A stretch of DNA of 64,000 nt from Streptomyces sp. CB02261 (GCF_001905665.1 NZ_LIVX01000004.1:271498-335497); one strand, 5' to 3'; numbered from the stretch's first letter, positions 43,828-52,985 are shown. Notes: a model not told the origin generated them from the sequence alone. Made by a program: numbers and translations.

Positions 43828-44780
43828 TCGGCGACCGCGACGTACCGGTAGACCTCGCCGTCGTACGCGTCGGGCTCCTCGGCATCGCCGAGGACGAGGG
43901 CCACACCGTGCGGTTCGAGCGCGGCGCGCACCCGCTCCTGCATGGCCTCCGACAGGTAGTGGTGGGAGAGGTCGAGGTGGGCCAGGTGGGTCAGCGGCTG
44001 TCCGTCGAGCAGGGCCGCCGCGCCCTCGTCGGTGAGCACGCCCATGGACAGGTCGAGCCGCTCGATCCGCGCGACGACCGGGGCTCCCGCCACGGCGGCG
44101 GCGACGGCGTCCTGGATCACGCTGTTGCACAGGCCGAGGCTGCGCAGCGCGGGGAACGCCGAGCCCGACAGCAGCGGCGCCAGGTCCTCCGGAGTGCTGT
44201 CGCCGCCGTACTCGTCGGTGCCGAGCCAGAGTTCCAGGTTCTCCAGGGCGGGCAGGTCGCTGCCGGTGATGCCCCGCACCACCTCGGCACCCAGACCGCC
44301 CGCCTCCACCACGAGGGTCTCCAGCCCCGTGTGCCGGACGGGAGGGAACACCAGGCCCGTGCCCCCGCGCACCCCGAACTCGCGCAGCGCCGGGTACGCC
44401 GCGAGCAGCGGCGTCACATCGGACTGGACGATCCACGAGATCTCGCAGTCCTCGGAGAGCATGTCCCCGAGGAACACCGCCTCCAGAGCGGTGAGCCGGT
44501 CGTTGGCCCCGATGAGCGCCGTGACGATGGCGGCCGACGAGGTGTCGTACGCCTCGTCCCAGCCGCCCACGACCAGCGCGCGCACCCGTCCCGCGTCCAC
44601 CGTCTTCAGGAACCGCTCGAAGAGCGGCCCCCACTGCTCGTCCCCGGGGTCGCAGTAGGTCGCCGTGGAGATCCGCCAGGCGACGGCGGCCGCGTCGGGC
44701 AGCTCGACCCGCGCGTCCTCGGCCGGGAAGTCGAACACGGGCAGGTCGTGGAATTCCCGCATGTAGTGGCCAACGGTCAT
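43824..44780 (-). CDS. STM4015 family leucine-rich-repeat-like protein
   Basis: A 318-residue protein from ATG 44780 with GGGAG upstream. It has irregular leucine-rich repeats, such as LTALEAVFLGDM, LPALENLELWLGTD, FPALRSLGLCNSVI, RIERLDLSMGVLTDEGAAAL and HLAHLDLSHHYLSEAM. There is no signal peptide and no membrane segment. It is the first gene of the five-gene operon and may act as a scaffold, a sensor or the substrate for the modifying enzymes. Similarity to the STM4015 family is from memory. Confidence 0.82.
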   Translation of the reverse strand: MTVGHYMREFHDLPVFDFPAEDARVELPDAAAVAWRISTATYCDPGDEQWGPLFERFLKTVDAGRVRALVVGGWDEAYDTSSAAIVTALIGANDRLTALEAVFLGDMLSEDCEISWIVQSDVTPLLAAYPALREFGVRGGTGLVFPPVRHTGLETLVVEAGGLGAEVVRGITGSDLPALENLELWLGTDEYGGDSTPEDLAPLLSGSAFPALRSLGLCNSVIQDAVAAAVAGAPVVARIERLDLSMGVLTDEGAAALLDGQPLTHLAHLDLSHHYLSEAMQERVRAALEPHGVALVLGDAEEPDAYDGEVYRYVAVAE

Positions 44781-44988
44781 GACTGCGCTCCCGGACGACG
44801 GACTGGCGTGGATCGGCTGATGCCAGAGTTCTACCAAGCGGCACCGACAACGCCGCCCGCCGGGTCGGTCCCGGGCCGTCGCGGGCGGCCGTGGCGCGGG
44901 TGGCCGCCGGGCCGGGGCCGATTGTCAGACCCGCCCTCTAGCGTCGTTCCCGTGCCGGCCGACCGCGCCGGACGGGGAGGGCAGAGCC

Positions 44989-45315
44989 ATGTACCGGCAG
45001 GGAGACGTACTGATCGCGCCCGTCGAGGAGACGGCCGTTCCGCGGCGGGCGAGGACGGCGGCGGGGGAGCCGAGGGACGCCCGGGGGCGCCTGGTCCTCG
45101 CCCTCGGCGAGGTCACCGGACACGCCCACGCGATCCCCGGCCCCGGCCGGCTCGTGCGGGAGCCGGGGCCCTTCGGCCCGCTCCTGCTCGAACTCCCCGA
45201 GGGCGGTCGGGTGGTGCACGAGGAGCACGCCCCGATACCGCTGCCCAAGGGCTGGTACCGGGTGGTGCGCCAGCGGGAGTACGTGCCCGGCGCGTACCGG
45301 ATCGTCGCGGACTGA
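44989..45315 (+). CDS. conserved hypothetical protein with a GEVTGHAH motif
   Basis: A 108-residue beta-rich protein from ATG 44989 (GGGGAGG upstream). Conserved-looking features are YRQGDVLIAPVEE, LALGEVTGHAHAI and PLPKGWYRVVRQREYVPG. Members of this family accompany DUF6745 genes as I recall. There is no catalytic motif known to me. It lies 25 bases before the DUF6745 gene and 208 bases from the divergent STM operon, so the shared spacer (44781-44988) should hold both promoters. Confidence 0.7.
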   Translation: MYRQGDVLIAPVEETAVPRRARTAAGEPRDARGRLVLALGEVTGHAHAIPGPGRLVREPGPFGPLLLELPEGGRVVHEEHAPIPLPKGWYRVVRQREYVPGAYRIVAD

Positions 45316-45340
45316 CCGGAAGAGACTGGGGGACAGCGAC

Positions 45341-46381
45341 ATGAACCACACCACCGCACAGGACACATGGCGGTCCGTCGCCGCGGCCACCGGGCCCGCC
45401 GACCGCGCCGCCGCCGAGGCGGGCATCCGGCTCGCCTACCGCACGGCGGGCCTCGCGGAACCCGCGCGCGTGCTCTGGGCCGACTCGCCGCTCGCCGCCG
45501 TCACGCTCGTACGGGGCCTGACGGGACAGGGCCGTTCGGTACGGGACGCGGTGCGCACCAGGCCCTGGGCCGAGGAGCGCCGCCGCCTCCACGACGAACT
45601 CGGCCCCGCCGGCTGGGCGGCCCACTGGCAGGCGACCGGCGCCCCGCTGTGGGACCTCACCCGACGCCTCGCCGACCGGATACGGGCCGGGGTGACGGCC
45701 GCGGCCACGGGGGCGGAGACCGGCGTCGACGGCACGTCGGGCGCCGGGCCGGAGGCGACGGTGGTGCGGCTCGTGCTGCTCGACGCGGTGCTCGGCCAGC
45801 ACGACGCCGCCTGGCTCGCCGCCTTCGAAGGGCAGGGCGAACGCCTCGCGGGCCTCGCCGCCGTGGCCCGGCAGTCCGGCTGGTGGTGGCCCTACGAGAA
45901 CGTCGCCGTGGTCAGCGAGCGCCCGGTCGAGCTCCACCGGGACGAGGCGGGGCGGCTCGACCGGGGCGACGGCCCGGCGCTCGCCTACGCCGACGGGTTC
46001 GCGCTGCACGCCTGGCGCGGCATGCCCGTGCCCGCCGCCTTCCTCGCCGGTCTCGCCGGCCTCACCCCGGAGCGGATACGGAAGGAGGAGAACGCCGAAC
46101 AGCGGCGCGTGATGCTGGAGTACTACGGCTACGAGCGGTACCTCACCGCCTCCGGAGCCCGGCACGAGCACCGCGACGAGACGGGCGTCCTCTGGCGGAT
46201 CGAGCTGGCCGACGACGAGGACGTGGTGATGGTCGAGGTGGTCAACTCCACGCCCGAGCCGGACGGCACCCACCGCACGTACTGGCTCCGGGTGCCGCCC
46301 ACGACCGGGACCGCGCGGGAGGGCGTCGCCTGGACCTTCGGGCTGCACCCCGACGCGTACGCACCGCTCGTCCAGACCTGA
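45341..46381 (+). CDS. DUF6745 family protein
   Basis: A 346-residue protein. The middle and C-terminal parts carry the family pattern: RPVELHRDEAGRLDRGDGPA, YADGFALHAWRGM, RIRKEENAEQRRVMLEYYG and near the end VAWTFGLHPDAY. The N-terminal third is helical and Ala-rich. It has no membrane segment. In other genomes such proteins are found with leucine-rich-repeat genes, but the function is unknown. Here it is divergent to the STM4015-type gene and may belong to the same system. Confidence 0.75.
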   Translation: MNHTTAQDTWRSVAAATGPADRAAAEAGIRLAYRTAGLAEPARVLWADSPLAAVTLVRGLTGQGRSVRDAVRTRPWAEERRRLHDELGPAGWAAHWQATGAPLWDLTRRLADRIRAGVTAAATGAETGVDGTSGAGPEATVVRLVLLDAVLGQHDAAWLAAFEGQGERLAGLAAVARQSGWWWPYENVAVVSERPVELHRDEAGRLDRGDGPALAYADGFALHAWRGMPVPAAFLAGLAGLTPERIRKEENAEQRRVMLEYYGYERYLTASGARHEHRDETGVLWRIELADDEDVVMVEVVNSTPEPDGTHRTYWLRVPPTTGTAREGVAWTFGLHPDAYAPLVQT

Positions 46382-46519
46382 GCGCGCCCGGGGGAGGGTC
46401 CGGCTGGTACGGAGAGGTGAAGGGGGCGGCCGGTCAGGAGTGGCGTACGGGACGCGGCGGCGCCGGGTGCTGGGATGTGCCCGCCGGAGCCCCGGCACCC
46501 ATCACCGAAGGGACCGCAC

Positions 46520-47290
46520 GTGACGATCCGCCGGCCCAGCGCCTCCCGCACCCCCCGTCTGCTCGCCGCCACCGTCGTCCTCGGCGGCCTTCTCGCCGGC
46601 ACCGCGGCTCCCGCCCTGGCCGCCACGCCCGCGCGAATGGCCCCGCGCGTCGCCGCTCCTGCGGAGACTCCCGCGACGGTCACCGTCACCGGCACCGGCC
46701 GGGCCTCCGCCGCGCCCGATCTGGCGATCCTCTCGGTCGGGGTAGAGGCCACCGGGGGGACCGCGAAGGAGGCGATGGCCGCGCAGAACACCGCCGCCGA
46801 GGCCCTCCTCGGGGTGCTGCGCGAGCAGGGCATCGCGGAGCGGGACGTCCGCACCGACAGCCTCTCGCTGTCCCCGGTGTACACGCAGAACACCGCCGGC
46901 GAGAACAAGGTGACGGCGTACCAGGCCGGGCAGTCCTTCTCGGTGAAGGTCCGGGACATCGACCGGACCGGGCAGGTCATCGGTGCCGTGAACGACGCCA
47001 CGAAGGACGTGGGCCGGATCAACGGCGTCGTGTTCGACGTCGCCGACCCCTCGGCGCTGCGGGTGAAGGCGCGCGAGGCCGCCTACCAGGACGCGTACGA
47101 CAAGGCGGCGCAGCACGCGCGGCTGAGCGGCCACCGTCTCGGCCGTCTCGTCTCGCTCAGCGAGGGCGAGTCCGTACGCCCCGGCCTCGGCGCCGCCCCC
47201 GGCATCGCGGCCGCCGAGTCGAGCCTTCCGCTGGCCCCGGGCGAGATCGAGGAGCAGGTCACGGTCTCGGCCGTCTTCGAACTGCTCTGA
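46520..47290 (+). CDS. secreted SIMPL domain (DUF541) protein
   Basis: A 256-residue protein from GTG 46520 with GAAGGGA upstream. A signal peptide covers about residues 1-36 (TPRLLAATVVLGGLLAGTAA with an ALAA cleavage site). The SIMPL domain follows: VTVTGTGRASAAPDLAILSVGVEA, then KVTAYQAGQSFSVKVRDI. Related periplasmic proteins in other bacteria (for example the enterobacterial YggE) are linked to oxidative stress; the role in Streptomyces is unknown. It is monocistronic, and its end faces the TetR gene with 22 bases between. Confidence 0.85.
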   Translation: MTIRRPSASRTPRLLAATVVLGGLLAGTAAPALAATPARMAPRVAAPAETPATVTVTGTGRASAAPDLAILSVGVEATGGTAKEAMAAQNTAAEALLGVLREQGIAERDVRTDSLSLSPVYTQNTAGENKVTAYQAGQSFSVKVRDIDRTGQVIGAVNDATKDVGRINGVVFDVADPSALRVKAREAAYQDAYDKAAQHARLSGHRLGRLVSLSEGESVRPGLGAAPGIAAAESSLPLAPGEIEEQVTVSAVFELL

Positions 47291-47312
47291 TCGAGACGAC
47301 GGCCGCGAGCGC

Positions 47313-48047
47313 TCAGGCCCGCCCCGGCGGAACGCCGTCGCCGGGCGCGCCGCCCGCGACCTCGTCCCTGGCCCCGACCTCGTCCAAGTCCGCGATCCCG
47401 TCCCCGGCCTCGTCCGCGTCCGCGACACCGTCCCCGGCCTCGTCCGCGATCTCGTCCGGCAGGTGCAGTTCCCGGAGGAGGGCGGCGTCCGCCCAGCGGA
47501 GCATCGCGGTGCGGGAGAGGGAGCCGGCGTAGGCCGTCGTCTGGACGGCGAGGCCGTCGAGGAAGGCGGTGAGCCGCCACGCCGCCGCTGTCGGGTCCGC
47601 GCAGCGGAACTCCCCGGCGGCGGCCCCCTCCGCGATCACCCGGGTCAGCGCGGCCTTCCACTCCTGGTCGAGGGAGGCGGCGACCCGGCGCAGCTCCGGG
47701 TCCCGCAGGGAGGCGGCCCAGCCCTCGATCCACAGCCGCCAGCCCTTGGCCTGACCGGTCGGCGCGTACCAGCGCACCGCGGCCCGCAGTCGTCGCACCG
47801 CGGTGGAGCGGCGCCCGAGGATCCGTCGCAGCTGGGCGAGGTCGGCCTCGGCGGCGTGCGCGAAGGCCGCCGCGACCAGCTGTTCCTTGGACGAGAAGTG
47901 GTAGAGCACCAGGGCGTTGCTCACCCCGAGCGCGGAGGCCACGTCGGAGATCCGGACGGCCACGACACCGCGGGCCTCGATCTGCTCGACGGCGGCCCGC
48001 AGCAGCTCCTCCCGCCGCTCGGCCACGCTCAACCGCACTCTCGCCAC
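47313..48047 (-). CDS. TetR family regulator with acidic repeat tail
   Basis: A 244-residue protein from GTG 48047; a second GTG at 48038 is possible. The HTH is VRISDVASALGVSNALVLYHFSSKEQLV. The C-terminal domain has the usual TetR helices (WRLTAFLDGLAVQ). The last 45 residues are an extra acidic tail with a 10-residue repeat (DEAGDGVAD, DEAGDGIAD) coded by a 30-base tandem repeat. It follows the dehydrogenase gene on the same strand by 101 bases and probably controls it through the palindrome at 49368. Confidence 0.85.
   Translation of the reverse strand: MARVRLSVAERREELLRAAVEQIEARGVVAVRISDVASALGVSNALVLYHFSSKEQLVAAAFAHAAEADLAQLRRILGRRSTAVRRLRAAVRWYAPTGQAKGWRLWIEGWAASLRDPELRRVAASLDQEWKAALTRVIAEGAAAGEFRCADPTAAAWRLTAFLDGLAVQTTAYAGSLSRTAMLRWADAALLRELHLPDEIADEAGDGVADADEAGDGIADLDEVGARDEVAGGAPGDGVPPGRA
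47401..47460. repeat. two tandem 30-base units inside the TetR gene
   Basis: Units 47401-47430 and 47431-47460 share their first 18 bases (TCCCCGGCCTCGTCCGCG). They encode the acidic repeat in the TetR tail. Confidence 0.7.
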
Positions 48048-48148
48048 GCCGCGCAGCCTACACAGCACGTGACGCGGGCATGCCCGTCCACGGCCGACCG
48101 GTGGGCACCCGGCGCACGCCGGGCCCACCCCGACTCGCCGCCGCCCGG

Positions 48149-49327
48149 TCAGTACCAGCCGTAGCGCTCGGCGATCAGCGGCAGCCGTTCCTCCGCCAGC
48201 GCGTGCGCCGCGGCGCGTGGGCTCGTACCGTCCGCCGCCGCCCGGTCGAGCACCCCGCCGACGAGCGCCCGCATCGCCCGCCGTACCCGGTCGAAGGCCT
48301 GGTCGGCGTCGGCCTCGATGTCGCCGAACAGCGTCCACCACCACCAGGCGTTCGTGCACGAGTTCACGACCACGTCGGGCAGCACGGTCACCCCGCGCGC
48401 GGAGAGCGCCTCCTCGGCGTCCGGCAGGACCGGCATGTTGGCGGCCTCGGCGATCCAGCGGGCCGTGATCCGCCCCTGGTTCCCGGCGTGGACGGCGTAC
48501 GAGACGGCCGCCGGGACGAGGACCTCCGCCTCGGCCGCGAGCCAGGCGTCCCCGGGCTCCTCCCGGTCGCCGGGCCGGAGCGCGGAGCGGTCGACGGTCC
48601 CGTGGGTGTCGCGGGCCGCGAGCAGCGCCTCGACGTCGAGGCCGTCCGGGTTCACGATCGTGCCCCGGACGTCGGCGACCGCCACCACCCGGAGCCCGGC
48701 CCGCGTGAGGAACCGGGCGGTGGCCGCGCCCATCGTGCCGAACCCCTGCATCGACACCCGGGTCCCGGCGTGCTCCCGGCCGGCCCGGTCGAGGGCGACG
48801 AGGACGGATTCCGCGACCCCGAGGCCGCCGACCAGCTCGTCGAGCCCGACGTCGTCGACCTCGATCGCGAAGGCGTCGGCGAGGCGCCTCCTGGCCGTCG
48901 CCTCGTCGTCCAGGAGCGGGTACACGGCCTGCACCGAGGAGACGAGGCCCACCTCGGCCACGGCGCGGTCGACCAGGTCCTGGGTCAGCCCCAGGTCCTC
49001 GCCGGTGGTCCAGAACCGCTCGACGTACGGCCGCATCGCCCGCAGGTACCGGACCAGGACGCCGTACGCCTCGGGGGAGCGCGGGTCGCAGTCGATGCCG
49101 CCCTTGGCGCCGCCCAGCGGCACGTACCGCGCGCTCGGGTCGTAGTGCAGGGCCTCCTTCAGGGTCATGCCCCGGGCGAGTCCCGCGACCTCCTCGGCCG
49201 TGCATCCCTCCCGCATCCGGAGGCCGCCGCTGGCCACTCCGCGCACCAGCCGGTCGACCACCAGATGGCCTCGGTGGCCGGTCACGTGGTCGGTCCAGCC
49301 GACCGAGATCAGGGGGGCGGAACTCAT
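48149..49327 (-). CDS. Glu/Leu/Phe/Val dehydrogenase family protein
   Basis: A 392-residue amino-acid dehydrogenase. The catalytic Lys is in YVPLGGAKGGIDCDP, and the NAD-binding segment is VSMQGFGTMGAATARFL. The tail VVNSCTNAWWWW replaces the usual NCGGV-type segment of leucine dehydrogenases, so the side-chain pocket may be unusual. It would interconvert a 2-oxo acid and an amino acid with ammonia. A TetR gene follows, and an operator-like palindrome lies 41 bases upstream of the start. Confidence 0.85.
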   Translation of the reverse strand: MSSAPLISVGWTDHVTGHRGHLVVDRLVRGVASGGLRMREGCTAEEVAGLARGMTLKEALHYDPSARYVPLGGAKGGIDCDPRSPEAYGVLVRYLRAMRPYVERFWTTGEDLGLTQDLVDRAVAEVGLVSSVQAVYPLLDDEATARRRLADAFAIEVDDVGLDELVGGLGVAESVLVALDRAGREHAGTRVSMQGFGTMGAATARFLTRAGLRVVAVADVRGTIVNPDGLDVEALLAARDTHGTVDRSALRPGDREEPGDAWLAAEAEVLVPAAVSYAVHAGNQGRITARWIAEAANMPVLPDAEEALSARGVTVLPDVVVNSCTNAWWWWTLFGDIEADADQAFDRVRRAMRALVGGVLDRAAADGTSPRAAAHALAEERLPLIAERYGWY

Positions 49328-49367
49328 CGTGCGTCTCCTCGGAGAAGGGCTGCGGGCCCGAAGGCCG

Positions 49368-49387
49368 TACTGAATGGCGGTTCAGTA
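49368..49387. promoter_or_regulatory. 20-bp operator-like palindrome (TACTGAA N6 TTCAGTA)
   Basis: Perfect 7-base arms separated by TGGCGG in the divergent spacer between the dehydrogenase and the MBL-fold gene. This is typical of TetR operators; the TetR encoded at 47313-48047 is the obvious candidate. Confidence 0.6.
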
Positions 49388-49459
49388 TGTCCGGCCGCCC
49401 CGACCGTTCGGGGCGCGGGTTGCCCATAATGGAACGACCCCCATGGATCAGGAGGTCCT

Positions 49460-50734
49460 GTGACCGGTACCGGCTCCGACCGTTCGCCGCGGGCCCGGCT
49501 GCGCGCGCTGCGCCCCGAGTCCTTCGGCGCGGACCCCACGGGCGAGCGCCTCGCCCGCATCCGCCGCTCGCCGAACTTCGCGGACGGGATCTTCCAGAAC
49601 CCGGAACCCGCCCGACGCGGCCCCTCCGGCTCCGGCGTCGAGCTCGCCAAGATCTACTTCGACAAGGACGGGCGGTCGCGCCGAGCCCCCGCCGGCAGCA
49701 TCCCCGTCCACCCCACCACCCTCGCCGACCTGGCCAGGCCCCCGGCCACGGGGCTCCGTCTGACCTGGATGGGCCACTCCGGCGTCCTCGCCGAGATCGA
49801 CGGCCACCGGGTCCTCTTCGACCCCGTCTGGGGCGAGCGCTGTTCCCCGTTCCCCTTCGCCGGGCCCAAGCGGCTCCACCCGGTGCCCGTGCCGCTCGCC
49901 GCGCTCGGCCCGGTCGACGTGGTCGTGATCTCGCACGACCACTACGACCACCTGGACCTGCCGACGATCAAGGCGCTCGCGACCACCGACACGCTCTTCG
50001 CGGTGCCCCTCGGCGTGGGCGCGCACCTGGAGCGCTGGGGAGTGCCCGCCTCCCGGCTGCGCGAGCTGGACTGGAACGAGTCCACCGAGGTCGGCGAGCT
50101 GCGGCTCACGGCCACCCCGGCCCGGCACTTCTGCGGCCGCGGGCTGCGCAACCGGCAGATGACGCTCTGGGCGTCCTGGGTGGTGACCGGACCCTCCCAC
50201 CGGATCTTCCACAGCGGCGACACCGGATACTTCTCCGGATTCAAGGACATCGGCGCGACCCACGGCCCCTTCGACGCCACCATGATCCAGATCGGCGCCT
50301 ACTCGGAGTTCTGGCCCGACATCCACATGACTCCGGCGGAGGGCATGCGGGCCCATCTGGACCTCCAGGGCGGCGGGCCGGCCGGCGTGATGCTGCCCAT
50401 CCACTGGGGCACCTTCAACCTCGCCCCGCACCCGTGGGCCGAGCCGGGGGAGGGCACCGTCGAGGCGGCCGCCGGCGCCTCCCAGCGGGTCGCCCTGCCC
50501 GTCCCGGGCCAGCCCTTCGAGCCGGGTGCCGAGCGGCTGCCCGAGACTCCCTGGTGGCGCCCGGTCGCCCGGATCCCGGCCGGCGGCTGGCGAGAGCCCG
50601 TTCTCACCGAGGGTCACCTGCCGCCGGCGGGCGCGGCCGGGGGCCTGAACACCGATGCGGACGCCGGGCGCGCGTCCGACGAGCCCGGCAAGGACGGCGG
50701 CCTGGGTGCGCCGGAGGCGGCGCGCACCCCCTGA
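49460..50734 (+). CDS. MBL-fold metallohydrolase (NAPE-PLD/UlaG-like)
   Basis: A 424-residue protein from GTG 49460 with AGGAGG close upstream. The metallo-beta-lactamase motif is ISHDHYDHLDLP (HxHxDH), with a further His in TPARHFCGRG, Asp in FHSGDTGYF and His in LPIHWGTFNLA. The segment TWMGHSGVLAEIDGHRVLFDP is typical of the NAPE-hydrolysing phospholipase D group. The last 50 residues are low-complexity. It probably cleaves a phosphodiester or lipid in the cytosol. Confidence 0.87.
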   Translation: MTGTGSDRSPRARLRALRPESFGADPTGERLARIRRSPNFADGIFQNPEPARRGPSGSGVELAKIYFDKDGRSRRAPAGSIPVHPTTLADLARPPATGLRLTWMGHSGVLAEIDGHRVLFDPVWGERCSPFPFAGPKRLHPVPVPLAALGPVDVVVISHDHYDHLDLPTIKALATTDTLFAVPLGVGAHLERWGVPASRLRELDWNESTEVGELRLTATPARHFCGRGLRNRQMTLWASWVVTGPSHRIFHSGDTGYFSGFKDIGATHGPFDATMIQIGAYSEFWPDIHMTPAEGMRAHLDLQGGGPAGVMLPIHWGTFNLAPHPWAEPGEGTVEAAAGASQRVALPVPGQPFEPGAERLPETPWWRPVARIPAGGWREPVLTEGHLPPAGAAGGLNTDADAGRASDEPGKDGGLGAPEAARTP

Positions 50735-50788
50735 CCCAGCGGGGGACCGTATCCCTCCGGGGGATTCCGGTAGGCATCGATTTCCGCC

Positions 50789-50820
50789 GAGGGCGGAGGC
50801 GCGGGAGCGTCTCCGCCCTC
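50789..50820 (+). terminator. hairpin terminator after the MBL-fold gene
   Basis: GAGGGCGGAG pairs with CTCCGCCCTC across a 12-base loop, with TTCC after it. The rest of the spacer to 51074 shows no gene; a TAGGCT hexamer at 50994 may be the -10 of the cvn promoter, but no good -35 matches. Confidence 0.65.
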
Positions 50821-51074
50821 TTCCGTTCCCCCCTCGACCGCCGGTCCAGGCCACGGCGTCGACTTTCGGTCGATGGTTCTCGGCCTGTCGTGCGACGGGC
50901 GATACCAGACCGAGCCGCTCTCCGGGTAAGTTTGCCAACTGCGCACCGCACATGAACGGTTGACGACTACAGTGTGTGGTTGGTGATCATCGATAGGCTC
51001 GTCGCAACCTTGTCGTCCACCCCCTGATCCAACCCCGCAGTACGCCGATTCCCGGGCACGTACCAAGGACACTC

Positions 51075-52985
51075 ATGTCTCAACTTCGCGCACCCGCCTC
51101 GCGGCCAGATCGACGCGAGGGCGGGCGGCACGGCCGGTCGGGCGCCCGCTCCGCCCCCGGCACCCACAGCAACCCCCCGGCGCAGTCGTCCGCGCAGCAC
51201 ATCACGGAAGCCCGCATACGCCCCCAACTCCTGCGCACCTCCGTGCTCCCCGCCATCGCGGTGGCACTCGGCGGGGCCGCGGCCGTCCTCTTCACCATCC
51301 GCTCCACCGGCGCCACCCCCACGCCCGGCCTCTGGGCCGCGCTCACCGGCGCCGCCGCCCTCACCGTCGCCTCCGTGACGGCCGCCGCGCTCGGCGCCGA
51401 CAGGGCCGCCAAGTCGGTGCTCGACCGCTGCAACGCCCTGCGCCGCTCCAGCGCCCGCAGCCAGAGCGAACTGCGTACGGTCGTCGAACAGTTGCGCAGG
51501 GGTGAGGGGCTGCCGCCCCGCCCCGCGCTGCCGACCGGCACCGCGTCCGGCGACGAGTTCGACCTGCTCTCCCAGGAGCTGACGCGCTCTCACGAGGCCG
51601 CGGTCGCGGCGGTCGTGCAGGCGTCCAGGCTCTCCAGCAGCGTCGGGAACGAACAGAAGGTCGAGGTCTTCGTCAACCTCGCCCGCCGCCTGCAGTCCCT
51701 CGTCCACCGCGAGATCCAGCTCCTCGACGAGCTGGAGAACGAGGTCGAGGACCCGGAGTTGCTCAAGGGCCTGTTCCACGTCGACCACCTCGCCACCCGC
51801 ATCCGCCGGCACGCCGAGAACCTCGCCGTGCTCGGTGGCGCCATCTCCCGGCGCCAGTGGTCGAACCCGGTCACCATGACCGAGGTGCTGCGCTCCTCCA
51901 TCGCCGAGGTCGAGCAGTACCCGCGCGTGAAGCTCGTGCCGCCGATCGACGGTACGCTCCGGGGCCATGCCGTGGCCGACGTCATCCACCTCCTCGCCGA
52001 ACTCGTCGAGAACGCGACGCTGTTCTCCGCGCCGCACACCACCGTGCTGCTCCGCGCGCAGTACGTCACGGCGGGCCTCGCCATCGAGGTCGAGGACCGC
52101 GGCCTCGGGATGCCCGTCACCGAGCAGAACAAGATGAACGCCCTGCTCGCCGACCCCGATCAGGTCAACGTCGCGCATCTGCTCCAGGACGGCCGGATCG
52201 GCCTCTTCGTCGTCTCGGCGCTGGCCCGCCGGCACGGCATCGCCGTCCGCCTCCAGTCCAACATCTACGGCGGGGTCCAGGCCGTCCTCGTGCTCCCGCA
52301 GGGCCTTCTCGGCGCCGACCCCGAAGGACTCGCCCAGCACGAGCGCCAGGCAGCCGCGGCCGCCGGTTCCGCCGCGGTCCCGCCGAACCAGGTACAGATG
52401 CAGCCCCAGCCGACGACGCAGTCGCCGTCGCACCCGCCGTCCCAGCCCGAGGTCACCGCCCCCACGGCGGCCCCGGCCCCCCTGACGGCACCGATGACGC
52501 CCCCGGCACCGGCCCGCCCCCAGGCGCCCGTGCCCGTGGCCATGAGTGCGGCCCCCACCGCACCCGTACCGCAGCAGTCCGCACCCTCCCAGGAGCGGGT
52601 CAGCACCCGCCACCAGGGAAGCCCCGCCGCCGACCCGCTCGCCTACCCCCGTACGAGCGAGCCGTCGAACGGGTTCGCGGACTCCGACCGCACCCCCGCG
52701 GTACCGGCCCCGTCGGCCGGCGCCGCACCCATGGGCCCGCCGGCCTCCTTCCTGTCGCCGCTCCCCCCGGCGCCCGAGGCCAACGGCAGGCCCGTGCTCC
52801 CCAAGCGGCGCGCCCAGGAGCACCTCGTCCCGCAGCTGCGCGACGAGCCCGCGGCCCGCAGGCCCGAGGAGCACACCCTGCACGACCCCGGCTTGATGGC
52901 CGCGTTCCAGCGCGGTATCGGTCTCGCCGAATCCCAGCCCGCCCCCCATGAACCGCTGCGTCACGGCGACGCGCACAAGGAGTAG
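51075..52985 (+). CDS. cvnA: CvnA-type sensor histidine kinase-like ATPase
   Basis: A 636-residue membrane protein. Two membrane segments near the N-terminus (VLPAIAVALGGAAAVLF and LWAALTGAAALTVASVTAAA) enclose a short outside loop. A helical region follows (FVNLARRLQSLVHREIQLLDELE), then a GHKL ATPase: N-box ELVENATLFSAPHT, G1 EDRGLGMP, G2 GRIGLFVVSALARRHG. The last 200 residues are Pro/Ala/Gln-rich and probably disordered. In conservons CvnA works with CvnB, C and D as a membrane complex likened to G-protein-coupled signalling. Confidence 0.92.
   Translation: MSQLRAPASRPDRREGGRHGRSGARSAPGTHSNPPAQSSAQHITEARIRPQLLRTSVLPAIAVALGGAAAVLFTIRSTGATPTPGLWAALTGAAALTVASVTAAALGADRAAKSVLDRCNALRRSSARSQSELRTVVEQLRRGEGLPPRPALPTGTASGDEFDLLSQELTRSHEAAVAAVVQASRLSSSVGNEQKVEVFVNLARRLQSLVHREIQLLDELENEVEDPELLKGLFHVDHLATRIRRHAENLAVLGGAISRRQWSNPVTMTEVLRSSIAEVEQYPRVKLVPPIDGTLRGHAVADVIHLLAELVENATLFSAPHTTVLLRAQYVTAGLAIEVEDRGLGMPVTEQNKMNALLADPDQVNVAHLLQDGRIGLFVVSALARRHGIAVRLQSNIYGGVQAVLVLPQGLLGADPEGLAQHERQAAAAAGSAAVPPNQVQMQPQPTTQSPSHPPSQPEVTAPTAAPAPLTAPMTPPAPARPQAPVPVAMSAAPTAPVPQQSAPSQERVSTRHQGSPAADPLAYPRTSEPSNGFADSDRTPAVPAPSAGAAPMGPPASFLSPLPPAPEANGRPVLPKRRAQEHLVPQLRDEPAARRPEEHTLHDPGLMAAFQRGIGLAESQPAPHEPLRHGDAHKE

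Noticed and set aside
50960..50999. TTGACG and TAGGCT as a promoter for cvnA
   Set aside because: The spacing is 28 bases, too long for a sigma-70-type promoter.
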